A stretch of DNA of 64,000 nucleotides from contig NC_047081.1 of the NCBI RefSeq assembly GCF_902459465.1, forward strand, positions 11,065,857 to 11,129,856, written 5' to 3'. This document shows positions 32,836 to 43,617 of the stretch, piece by piece (the stretch's first letter is position 1; each line of letters begins with the position of its first letter). The notes under the pieces were generated by a model. That model was not told where the DNA came from. It was given only the letters and a program-made list of their open reading frames with translations, and made no database searches. Both the position numbers and the translations under genes were made by a program. This DNA is from Asterias rubens (Eukaryota > Echinodermata > Asteroidea > Forcipulatida > Asteriidae).

Positions 32836-33789
32836 TGTTAGCGACTGTTTAGCTGTTGCTGGCCGCATTATGATGTTCGTTGGCCAAGTGACGAGGCACG
32901 TCTTTGCCCGACATTTCTTCCTCCATGATTTCCATCAGTGTCGTTTGAAGGATGAAAAGGGAATTTACATTTGTTTAGCTTTGATGTCAAGCTCTTACCA
33001 TCGGACAAAATTGATCAAAATTCAATCAGTTGATGTTAATTAACCGTCAACAAGACACAAGCCGGGACAAAATGATCCCCATGACACTGGCGGCCCCGCG
33101 ATGTGCAGCAATTTTTGTTTGTGAACTTCAAAACGGCCACTGTCGTAGTGCTTTTCAATGCGGAAATGTTTTTTCAAAATTGATTTGAAAAGCAAATCCT
33201 TAAACAACATCAGGAACATTTTTTAGGGTGGCAATTTTGATGAACAGAAAAACAAATTCCTGGCGGGCAGCAGGGGGAGACCCCCCTTATATTATTTAAT
33301 ATTTAGGGCGCCCTCTTGAAAACTTTCATAGCCCGCGGGATCAACTATCTATGCACAGGCGTAAACGTCACACAAAACAAAGACAATTGAAACACCATCC
33401 CCCCCAAAATTAACATTAAAGATATGTTTTTTGTAATAAAATATTAATTTTTTATTGCCTCTAGATTTAATTTCAGGCAATATTTTTTATTTATTAAAAC
33501 AACAACCCCTCGTCCCAACAAAATCACAACTACACTTTTTTTTTAATTACAAGAAAACTGTTTAAAATATAATGGGCATTAAGCGAGGAGACTCCTGAAG
33601 ACGATCATATAGCATACTAATCGAATGGTTGAGTTGTCAACCGACGGTTCTTTTTTAGAACACTAAAATATATTGGTGCTAATACTTGGTCCTATCGCAA
33701 CCTCACTAAACTATCCACGTTACAAAATGTATAACCCCAATCATGAGACTTTTTGTTCAATACTGATCAATTCTTTCGAACGGGTCCTT

Positions 33790-34165
33790 TGCAGGGGACA
33801 GTCAGAAAAGAGCAGATACTGATCCCTGTATCCCCGTTCTCAAAAAAACTATATTCTGTTGAGAGTTCTGTAGTAAAAAGTTGCAGTTTGAAGACCAGGG
33901 GTGGATTTCTCAAAGGTAGTCCTAACTTAGGACTAGTCCTAGGCAATGCTAAGAGATAGGACTGGTCCTAAGTTAGGATGAGTTACTGGTCCTAACTTAG
34001 GACCAGTCCTATCTATTAGCATTGCCTAGGACTAGTCCTAAGTTAGGACTACCTTTGTGAAATCCACCCCAGCAGAAGTGGCTGTTATCAGATCCCTTAT
34101 AAGGAACTAAAGACTGTCTTCTTCACCAAGATGTCACTGGGCGAATCTTCCGAAATTCTTTCTAT
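33790..34165. pseudogene. Partial duplicate of the GST-C 3' end, with MITE insertion
   Basis: This aligns with 34165-34370. GCAGGG(G/T)ACAGTCAGAAA, TACTGATCCCTGTATCCCC, TCTCAAAAAAACTA and GTTCTGTAGTAAAAAGTTG occur in the same order. It even includes the complement of the last codons of GST-C (KIRPVTSW and stop) at about 34124-34151, after which similarity ends. A palindromic element (33898-34079) interrupts it at GAAGACC|AGCAG, which is uninterrupted in the other copy. Confidence 0.75.
33898..34079. mobile_element. Near-perfect 180-bp palindromic MITE (TAGTCCTAA family)
   Basis: It reads GGGGTGGATTTCTCAAAGG...CCTTTGTGAAATCCACCCC. Nearly every base pairs with its mirror, with repeated GTCCTAACTTAGGACTAG blocks. 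It is inserted in the duplicated GST-C 3' flank, where the sister copy preserves the empty site. Diverged members are at 5950-6122 and 7085-7204. Confidence 0.85.
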
Positions 34166-34336
34166 GCAGGGTACAGTCAGAAAGGAGCAGTTACTGATCC
34201 CTGTATCCCCAAGAACTTGAAAGGTGTTCTCAAAAAAACTAGTTTCTTTTGAGAGTTCTGTAGTAAAAAGTTGTTTGAAGACTAGCAGAAGTGGCTATTT
34301 CTGACCCCTCAAAGAACTAAAGGCAGTGGTCTTCCT

Positions 34337-37300
34337 TCACCAAGATGTCACGGGGCGAATCTTCCTCCACTCGGCTACTTTCGGGTTCGCTGCAACTCGG
34401 TCGAAAAGGGACTGCAGCTTGGGGAACTTTGCCATGGAGTTCGGGAAGTAGATTTCAGCAAAGTCAACCATGGAGAAAAAATGTACGTCTGCCGCAGTCA
34501 ACTGGATTGGAGAGAGAGACGTTACAAAACAAATTCACTACTTTTGTGGGGTACACGTACTAGATACACTGCTGCATGTTGTTACCCCAAGCCAACACCA
34601 GCTATGTATATTATTTACAATTGTATAGTAACAATTTATTATTTATAACCAAACCATCAAACCAACCATTCTACTCCAGTCTAGTCTAAAAAGTACTGGA
34701 ACTTTTTGTTTTAATAGATGTTTAAATTTGCATCAGGGCTGGAATATTGCAGATCTAGTCAATTCGCGTTTGTAAACCTTTGTGTCTCCAAACAAGAACG
34801 TGTTAGTGTATACGATTTGAGGACGGTAGAAATGATGTGAAATCTTTATCATGGACATTGGGCATAGGAGTTCCGGGCCGATGCTAGAGGACTCGAAGCC
34901 CAAAGACCTTATCGCAAATACCAATGCGCAAGCGCAGACTGTTGAATGAGGTGCATTGTGGGATAGATATGGATCAAATTTGGATACCAGCTAGACCACA
35001 ATGCACCTAATTCCAAGCTTTACGCGCGCGTCCCAGTATTTGCGAAAAGGTCTATGTCGGATTTGGACTCCATCCAGGGACTGGACTTTCAACACTGACT
35101 GTAACAGTATGGCTGTCTGTAATAACACTGGGTTCTTGTAGCGCTTTACCACATCCCTGGCCTAAGCGTATCAAGCGCTCAGGTTTGTTTCCCTGCAAGG
35201 TACACGGTGCTGTAAAGCAATACAGCAAATCAAGCAAGGAACACCGGGGCGGAACCCCTTCTCTAAAACGATAAGTGCAATAGGTTCTTCTTGGTGCGCT
35301 ACACAACACACGGGACCGAAGACAAATGGTGGACACGGGTGTCACGACTATGGGACTCAAACCCAGACTCTGCTGATCAGAAACACCAGAGCTTGAGTCT
35401 GTGATCAGGGCGTGTCATTGTGACCAAAAGGTCCAAATAGGTTACTGAGGTTCTACCATGGATTTCAAAATAAACCAATGATGATGTTACGACCAGACCT
35501 CACCTCATTGCCCACAAAGTAGTCTCCTGCGTGATCCTGCTCCAACAGCCGCGTCAGTCGCTGATAGATTAAGGGCGCCTCCACTTCCTTGAAGTTCTTG
35601 GTGTGTTTTGCCTGCCAGAAAGTGAATCATAAAAAATGGATGAAGTTTGGGAAAGTTTGGGAGCGTGTACTGTGATGTGGGAGGGTGATACAAAAGAAGG
35701 TGATATTATAAGAAGTTTGTGCAAAGTTCGCCACAATGCAGGGGGGGGGGGGGGGAGACACAGAATCTCCTGCCACACTGGCACGGCCCTCGTGAGAGGT
35801 TAGCGGAGGCCTACCCCCTCCTATTCTGGGGGCCTGTTTCCACTCGGTTTTTGAGAACCACCCCCCCCCCACACATTTTGGTTTATTTTAATAGTCATCA
35901 CCTTCTCCTCTTCGGATGTGGCGAAGAAGATGAGATCCCAGGGTGGTACGATGTCATCAGCCGTGTCGATTACAGTATCGATATAGAAGGCCTCGAGGTC
36001 GTCCTTCCCGAACAAACCTGCCACAGAAAACGACCGAGTTAATATTTGTTCTTGAAGGCGAGGACGGGAATGCAACAAAATAAATGAGTTTATGACTTTG
36101 TACATCAGGGCCCAATTTCATTGGGCAAATGTGCTTAGCATGAAACTACTTCCTCGATACCAACAAAGTTTCCATTTGTTGCATATTGCTTGGTACTGGT
36201 ATTCAGCTGCTGTTTGCTTACCCTGAAAATCACGTGGAAATTTGGTTGGTAATCCTGTTTTCATCAAGGAAGAAATTTCATGCTAAGCAAATTGTTGTGC
36301 TTAGCAGCTCTACAAATTTGGGCCTAGTGGTCAGATAACGCGGTAATTGAACCAGGAACTGGTTATTGAAAAGGAAAGCAAAAGTTGAATTTAAAAGCCA
36401 TATCGAGTGACCAGTGGAAGTAGCCTGGCGTAAACAACAGTGTATGATGACACAGTCGAATGGTACTCGAAAATCGCAAAATCATGTTATGTGCACATAA
36501 ACGATGTCATGAGTTTTTCATTAATATAATATTTTATACAAACAAAATTTGTGAAGTCGCATAAAATTATTTATGTTTATATTAACTCGACAACGTTCAC
36601 TACGACATTGCAAATAATGTGCGTGTTCACTTCGCGAGTTGTGTCCTGTCGGGGCTACCGTAAGTGTGAAGGCAAACCATTCTTTATGCATGTACTACGT
36701 CGGTGTTAATTTTCTGTCTTCACATATCAACGCCCCCACGTTTTTTTACAACTGGCTCAATCAGACTAAAAGAATTTCACATCGGTGTTGTTTGGTAAGA
36801 TCAAACTACCCAATATTGGTGTAAATTGAACTTTACACAACCCCTGGGTAAACTTTGGGTTGGGTAAGGTTTACCCCGACTTTTGTGTCATGCTAGCTGG
36901 GAACAGAGTTTCTGTGGCTAAACACTAGACTCATTATTATTGGGTAAAACATTTGCACAGGGCTAAGTCAATTCCTACCCTACGCAGTTCGGTAATTAGG
37001 CCTACCCTATTGAACTGACAACCATATTCCCGTAACCTAAAAAAAAAAAAAATTCACACAATACTTGTTACAGTGCGTGGGGAAACAAACCGAATACAAG
37101 AGATTCTTACCATATTTCTTGGCCAAATAACGTATGATGGCTTTGCTCTGACCACATTTCTTGCCATCAATCTCCAGCATAGGAACTTGAAGTATCGGAA
37201 TAGCTGGGCAAAAAAAAAAACCATAATGGTTTAGAGATTTTGTCATCATCACTTCGACCTATGCCGAATTTCCCCGAAGAAGTACTGCATGGAATAAAAC

Positions 37301-39371
37301 AAATACCAAAAGTACAACACCCAAGCAAGGTACAAATGCTTAGCAGAATAAGTTTATAAGCCAAAATACCATTTCACGTGTACCTTCTGTGACTGTATCC
37401 CGCTCTTTTTGCTTGTGGAAAGTTGTTAAGCAATAATGCCTAAAGTTCAAAGACATTGGACACTGTTGGTAATTGTCAAGGACTAGTCGTCTCACTTGGT
37501 GTATCTCAACATATGCATAAAAGAACAAACCTATGAAAATTTGAGCTCAATTGCTCGTCGAAGTTGCGAGATAATAATGAAAAAAAAACACCATTGTCAC
37601 ACGAAATTATAGTGTGCGTTTAGATGGTTGATTTCGAGACCTCAAAATTCTAAATCTGAGGTCTCGAAATAAAATTCGTGGAAAATTACTTCTTTCTCGA
37701 AAACTACATCACTTTAGACGGAGCCATTTATCATAATGTTTTATACCATCCAGCTCTCTCCATTACTCGTTACCAAGTGAGGTTTTATGCTAATAATTAT
37801 TTTGAGTAATTACCAATAGTGTCCACTGCCTTTAAAGGGAAGGTATCGTTTGGTAGTCACTCCTAAAATGAATGGCAATCAACACGTGTACTTGGTAAGA
37901 AGTAGGGCTAGTAGACGTAAGGGGTACATCAGCTTTCGATACAGTATACATCATGTTGTGAGACTCAATCCACTTTGAATAAATTTGGTAATCACTAATG
38001 GGAAAAGATATTATTTGTTATCCCCCAAATTTGAATCTGAGAAACGCTGTGATCAGAGAGAGACCTTGTCAGATTGTGTGCTCCAGATACGGTTTACTAT
38101 TCCATTTTTGTGTGGGCATAATATTCGCTCCAGATTTTCAGCGATATCTCAAAAACGCTTCCATCTTTTGAAATGAAATTTTCACATGCTGGTTTTGTTG
38201 TTATTCTTTCTTATAGAATTAAAACAATCGAACGGTTAAATGAATGAAGGGAAGTGTCTTATAAGGAGCTCTGTAAAATTGGGCCATAGTCTCATTTTCA
38301 TGTCTACACGTAGGGCCTACGCTATCTGGGGTGCGACACCGCCTTGAATAATAAGAGAATCAATGTGTGGTGAAGAGGTTTTAAACTAGTGGTTTAAACC
38401 CGCCGAGGCCTGGTTCTTGATAAATTTACCGAGATTTCGGGGAGTAATTCAGCTTGCTGGTTAAAATACAAAGTGATGAACGAGGTTAGAATGTCAGAAA
38501 TCCAAGTTGTGTACTCATTATGCTGATTCAGGGGCCACACACGTGGCTGTGGTTATATCATCCGTTTAAACACCCCACGTGATGTCCCCCCCAATTGGAA
38601 TGGATAAACTTTCCCAGGCATTTATGAAAGGCTATTAACACCAACGTGTCCTTGTATAAACTTCAGTAGCAGAAATAAAACTTGGGTGTTTTCTTTGACC
38701 TTGGTAAGGGTCAGTGTGAACAGGAAAACGACGCGATGAACCGGGAAATTAACATGATAACAAGGAACAGTTATAGTTTGACCATGGTTTGACAATGGAG
38801 CATTAAACTGGATTGCTCCATGGTTTGACAGACATTACAAGAACAAAATTGAAAGAAAAGTGCAGATGAGTCATCAACATCTGGGAAGAGATGTATTTAT
38901 TTTTTGTAACTTGCGAATAAATGTTTTATTACACAGTAAAGCCCACACACTAACATGAATACTGTTGTAAACGGTGACGAAATGTTCATTTTTTAGATGT
39001 GGGAGGAAAAACCTTTAAAGTGTGGAAAACCAACGCAATAGGGGATTTTAAAAAAAGCCATGCACTCCTCAACACAATACTCTTGACTAAGGTGGGAATT
39101 CAAACTGCCCTCTGCAGCGTCGACAGAATCGCCAGACAATCGCTTAGACAACATTACTTCAGAGAGGGTATTTTCTATGAATTTAGAATAATATTATGTG
39201 TTCAAAGTTCAATCATTTTTAACCCGAAAACTTACATGGTTTAATCGCCGGCCATTCAGCCTCCTCAAACCGGCAGTCCTCAAACGCCACTCCGGCCAGC
39301 CGAAACATGATTCTTATAGACTCAGCACGCCCCTTGCCGTTAAAATAATACAACTTGTACGAGGTTGACAT
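34337..39371 (-). CDS. Sigma-class glutathione S-transferase, copy C (5 exons, 205 aa)
   Basis: This third sigma GST has exactly the exon plan of copies A and B: 39371-39236, 37203-37111, 36017-35902, 35611-35504, 34501-34337. The N-terminus is [20 protein letters not shown] (one residue longer, catalytic Tyr at 9), followed by [20 protein letters not shown] for the GSH site. The C-terminal domain contains [24 protein letters not shown] and [13 protein letters not shown], ending RPVTSW. It is clearly diverged from A and B, so it is an older duplicate. Tail residues 89-205 keep the typical DVHF signature. A partial copy of its 3' end lies immediately downstream (33790-34165). Function as for the other copies; substrate unknown. 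Confidence 0.93.
35085..35430 (-). mobile_element. SINE-like element in GST-C intron 4
   Basis: On the minus strand a head with CAAGCTCTGGTGTTTCTGATCA and a B-box-like GGGTTTGAGTCCC lies at the right end. These words are shared with the SINE at 8702-8880 (CAAGCTCTGGTGTTTCTGATC). The left part is of unknown origin. Confidence 0.5.
36110..36325. mobile_element. MITE with GGGCCCAAATT ends (GST-C intron 2)
   Basis: AGGGCCCAATTTCATTGGGC on the left and CTACAAATTTGGGCCTAG on the right are roughly inverted complements, and TGCTTAGCATGAAA pairs with TTTCATGCTAAGCA. Related fragments are at 43100-43232, 46226-46310 and 60430-60560. Confidence 0.65.
37440..37837. mobile_element. ~400-bp MITE of the GTCCACTGCC family (GST-C intron 1)
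   Basis: The left end has ACATTGGACACTGTTGGTAA and the right end TTACCAATAGTGTCCACTGCC. Inside, GAGACCTCAAAATTCTAAAT faces ATTTAGA/GAGGTCTCGAAAT as a second inverted repeat. This is the most abundant repeat in the window. Confidence 0.75.
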
Positions 39372-39715
39372 TTTTCTGTTTTCTCAATGAATTCACAGAC
39401 AAGATGTCTTCACGAAACATTTATAGCACTACAGTAGTGAGACACTTGTGACCCGTCATGCACCTTTCTGATTTTTTTTTTGACAATGGCAGAGCCACAC
39501 CGAGCTATACACACTATTGTTCGTGATCGATCAACTGAATGTGAATAATAAGTTGTTCCTTTGTAGAATGACCTTCCTGATATATATTTTGGCAACAGGA
39601 AAGTTATGTACATATTAAAGCCGTGTTTAGCTCCCTCAGCAAAATAAACACTGACCATGTTCACTTTAAACAATTTTTAAAGACCAAGAAAAGGGTTTGT
39701 TTGAACGGAGCTCTG

Positions 39716-39850
39716 GAAGTGCCATCTGGCATGTCGAGATCCTGACATATTTATCTCAGAATGACGACATGCTAAAGACAAATAAGTTTTTAAAAAACGA
39801 GATAAATAAGTTGGGATGTCAACATGTCGGCTGGCACTTCTAGAGCTCCG
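39716..39850. mobile_element. Hairpin element with CGGAGCTCT ends
   Basis: ACGGAGCTCTGGAAGTGCCA on the left pairs with TGGCACTTCTAGAGCTCCGT on the right. ATGTCGAGATCCTGACAT and GATAAATA blocks lie between. It is short and non-coding. Confidence 0.75.
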
Positions 39851-40611
39851 TATGTTTTGGGTTTTTTTTCGGGAAAAATTAACTAAAACTCACTTTGTAT
39901 TGCTAAACCATTGCATGTAATAGGCCTGCCAATTATCCAGAAAAGTTAGTTAATAGTATGAAATGCTGTTAGTCGAGAGAGAAAGGAAACTGTTCGTAAA
40001 AACTACTATGGCCATTGCAAACAGCGCCCTCTTTGTGTCCAACTAGGCGGTATTTTGAAAACTTCCAACTGAATTAAATCTTCACCATCTTTTACTAATT
40101 CCAAACGAACCAGGGAACTCATCGTGATAAATGTATTATAATCGTACTACTTATACAAAGAATGGTACATGGTTCGGTAATAATGGAAAACAACTTCAAA
40201 CAATTTTTGTTTACTTTGACTTTCATTATTATTATTTTTTGTTCAAGTGCAAGCACTTTTTTTGTAATTTCAAACATAGGCCTGTTCACTCACAAAACAA
40301 ACTACGAAAATACCAAAAACGAGAACAACACATATCAAGCAACGATATTATGGTTCGCTTGTTTACAGTGAAAGTTGACTCTGACAAATCTTGATACCAT
40401 GGAAAGACTGGTCCCCTGTCTTTATCACGTGCTGCATGTGACGTCAGTGGATGGAGTTCGTACCTATTTAAATATAATTCCACGCATCCCTAATTAAACC
40501 ACTTTAGATTAGTTTCCTCGGAACAGATTAATATTTCTGGGAGTTTTAGTAAATGGGTGGTTCAGAAATGCCTCTCTGGCGTATTTCCAAAAAATTATGA
40601 ATAATTCTCTT

Positions 40612-40983
40612 TAGAAGGCAGTGGACACTACTGGTAATTACTCAAAATAATTAATATCGTAAAACCTTTCTTGGTGACGAGTAATTGGGAGAGGTTGGTG
40701 GTATAAAACATTGTGAGAAACGGCTCCCTCTGAAGTGCCATAGTTTTCGAGGAAGAATTTCCACGAGTTTGATTTCGAGACCTCAGATTTAGAACTTGAC
40801 GTTCATCCATCTAAACGCACACAACTTCGTGTGACAAGGGTGTTTATTTCTTTCATTATTAGCTCGATGACCAATTGAGCTCAAATTTTCACAGGTTTGT
40901 TATTTTATGCATGGGATGTTATTGAGATACACCAACTGTGAAGGCTAGTCTTTGACAATTACCAATAGTGTCCACTGCCTTTA
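40612..40983. mobile_element. GTCCACTGCC-family MITE
   Basis: AAGGCAGTGGACACTACTGG at the left end and CCAATAGTGTCCACTGCCTTT at the right form terminal inverted repeats. The interior is the conserved TCACAGGTTTGTTATTTTAT and GAGACCTCAGATTTAGAA blocks. Confidence 0.8.
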
Positions 40984-41879
40984 AAAGGAACAGCCGAAAT
41001 CGTTTTTATATCTTTGAAACAATCATACAGCCCCAAGATTGGGGACTGTGCGTAAAATCTGCAAGGAGTCTAAATTACTACTCTAAGTGTCGATTTTGAT
41101 TAATGGGGCGCCTTCAAAATTTGGGCTAAGGCTCCGGGCGTTTCTTCCTGTGGGAGGCAACGAGGGCCGTAGACTTGCCAAGTCTCTCTTTATCTTTCGA
41201 CCGCCCTATATACAATTTTTGGTATAAAAACATACTTGTTATGAGCAATGGAGAGCTGTCGATATTATAAAACAATCTACCTCTGCAGTAACGTAGTTTT
41301 TGAGGAGTTAACTTTTCACTAAATTTAATAATAATAAAAGACGTCGGGCCTGAAGCCCTTTATTATAGGCATCTGAAGGCACAAACATTTTGTACAACAA
41401 TAGTGTTTTTTCTTTAGTTTGTCTTGCAACTTCGATGACCAATTGAGTCAAAATTTACACAGATTTGTTATTTCATGCATAGTTAGGATACATAGTGAGT
41501 ATACTGGTCTTTGACAATTACCAAAGGTGTCCACTTTTACCAAAGGTGTCCACTTTTGCCAAAGGTGTCCAGTGCATGTAATATAATAGTTAAAGTCACC
41601 CTGCTATGGGTGACCCCAAGCTTTTCTATAGTCAAATATTTATCCCTAACTTTAAAGAATAAATAACCACATCCGCGAAGCACACACGAAATATTAGCCT
41701 CCTCAGAGTTTGGCCCACGGTTCCGCCCTCTCCTGTCAAAACACTAAACAGTCGTAGGCTTCTAGACTCTAACTCAAGCCGTGGTTTGCAAACAAATCAC
41801 GGCCTTTTCATTGGTGATAAACAAACTGCACTGGTCGGCATGGACGACCGACGTTAGCAAAAATTATTCAGGTTTTGTA

Positions 41880-42235
41880 ATAAAGCCATTGTACACTTTC
41901 GGAACAGAAAAAAAATCACAGATTTACAAACAACTTACAGGGTTTACAGAAGGTAATGGTGAAAGACTTCTCTTGAAATATTATTCCATGAAATGCTTTA
42001 CTTTTTTAGAAAACATTAAAACAATTATCAATTCTCGATATCGATCATACGTATTTATTTAAAACACATGTCATGACACGGCGAAACGTGCGGAAACAGG
42101 AGTGGGTTTTCCCGTTATTTTCTCCCGACTCCGATGACTGATTGAGCCTAAAGTTTCACAGGTTGTTTATTTTATATATAAGTTGTGATACACGACGTGT
42201 GGGCCTTTGGACAATACTGTTTACCGAAAGTGTTG
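41880..42235. mobile_element. AAAGCCAT-family MITE
   Basis: It begins AAAGCCATTGTACACTTTCGG and ends GTTTACCGAAAGTGTTGTG, with ACTTACAGGGTTTACAGAAG and TTTTCCCGTTATTTTCTCCC inside. It is the same family as the nested element at 1659-1843; copies at 47149 and 59937 share the internal blocks. Confidence 0.7.
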
Positions 42236-43617
42236 TGAACAAATTCAGCATTTTCTGCAAAATTGTCAATGAGTAAAATACCTTCCACGATTGGTTGCTT
42301 TGTTTTCAACAAATTCAACTCATTGTTTTGTGCTTACGAACTTGGCTTTGCTTTGCATTTATGGCTTTCCATATAGTTTTCCAACTTCGGGTGGCAAAAT
42401 ATGGCAACTTTAGTGTATTCCAAAAAATTTCTCAGTTTGAAATACCACAACCTGAGCTTTATGGCACAATATTGGACCATTTTTAACAGTCCTTAAATAC
42501 TGTGACCTTCAAGAAATTTCCAGAAAAACTCATGGAATTACAATTTATTTATTCACGAGACTTGACGCATGATGTTCCTCACTGTTGTCTCCTGCATGCG
42601 TTATTGGTAGCTATAGACTTGCGGACAAGTCGTTCTGTGCATTACAGGACGGCAGTTGGTTTACGCAGAACGACTTGTTTTCAACTCTATTCGTTTATGA
42701 CAATAATACTACACAATTTGGGAGGGGGGGTCAGTGTTTGTAGCCAGAAGTGTAACTTGTGCAGTGACTGCCATTCAGACCGTTTCCTTATCCCCTAATC
42801 GCTTACAAACCTTGAGTGACGCTGGGGAACAAGTCGGACGTTGGGCCCCCGCTCAGAAACCGCTCATACATGACTTAACATAATATGGTTTCATTCTGAA
42901 AAATAAAGACGCAAGAATTTATATGCCTATCGCCTATCATCTATGATCTACAAACGAACGGGGTGTACAACAGTCATGAAAAGTTGCGTTTATTTTGCAT
43001 CTCGTCTTGGTTCGTGAACGTGAACGAATTTACTCGAAGACAAGTTTGGACAATGAGACCATGGTTCGATTTCAAGCTGATTTTAAGCACACAAACTAAT
43101 AACTAAGCAAAACAAAATGATGCTTACCAAAATAAGCTTTCCAGCCAAAATACCATGTCACATGTAGAAATTTGCTTTTATCTGCTCTTCAGAAATGTTT
43201 TGAGCAAAACATCTTCTGAAATTGGGCCCATGTAGGTGTCTCCTTGCGTGGGTTCTAAAAGGCTAAACAAGATCAACCGCAAATTAAAAAAAAGGTATCA
43301 ACCAAGAGACTGTGCCAGTCTAATACTTCAGCAAACCGGCATCCTTCAGACCTGTCAAAAACGAGGAAATGCTAATAAATGGTATCACCCGATAGGGAAA
43401 CGTTGTGTTAGCCTCTTCCCCAAGTCAAACCATCACGTATATATACACTTATATATAAATATGAAAGAAATACAGTAATTTTTCAACAGCAAGGACGACT
43501 GTAGCAAAAGAGGAACATTGTGGTTGGTTGGCCACACAGGCCAATGCGTTTTTGAGAGTTTGGTTTCGTCCGAGTATCAAATCAAGTTGTTACACACACC
43601 TTTTGTTAAGCAATGTG

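Larger units (their letters stand above)
31704..34336. other. Gene-free stretch between the 470-aa gene and GST-C
   Basis: No supported coding sequence. It contains the hairpin MITE at 32203-32339 and the putative upstream region of the 470-aa gene (32637-32835). It also holds a partial duplicate of the GST-C 3' end (33790-34165) carrying a large palindromic MITE. The remainder is AT-rich. Confidence 0.55.
39372..43617. other. Repeat-rich intergenic region
   Basis: No gene is supported. It contains a hairpin element at 39716-39850 and two GTCCACTGCC-family MITEs (40612-40983 and a degenerate one at 41230-41580). It also has an AAAGCCAT-family MITE (41880-42235), a GGGCCCAA-type fragment (43100-43232) and AT-rich unique DNA. 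TATA-like runs at 43435-43460 precede the next gene's start. Confidence 0.55.
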
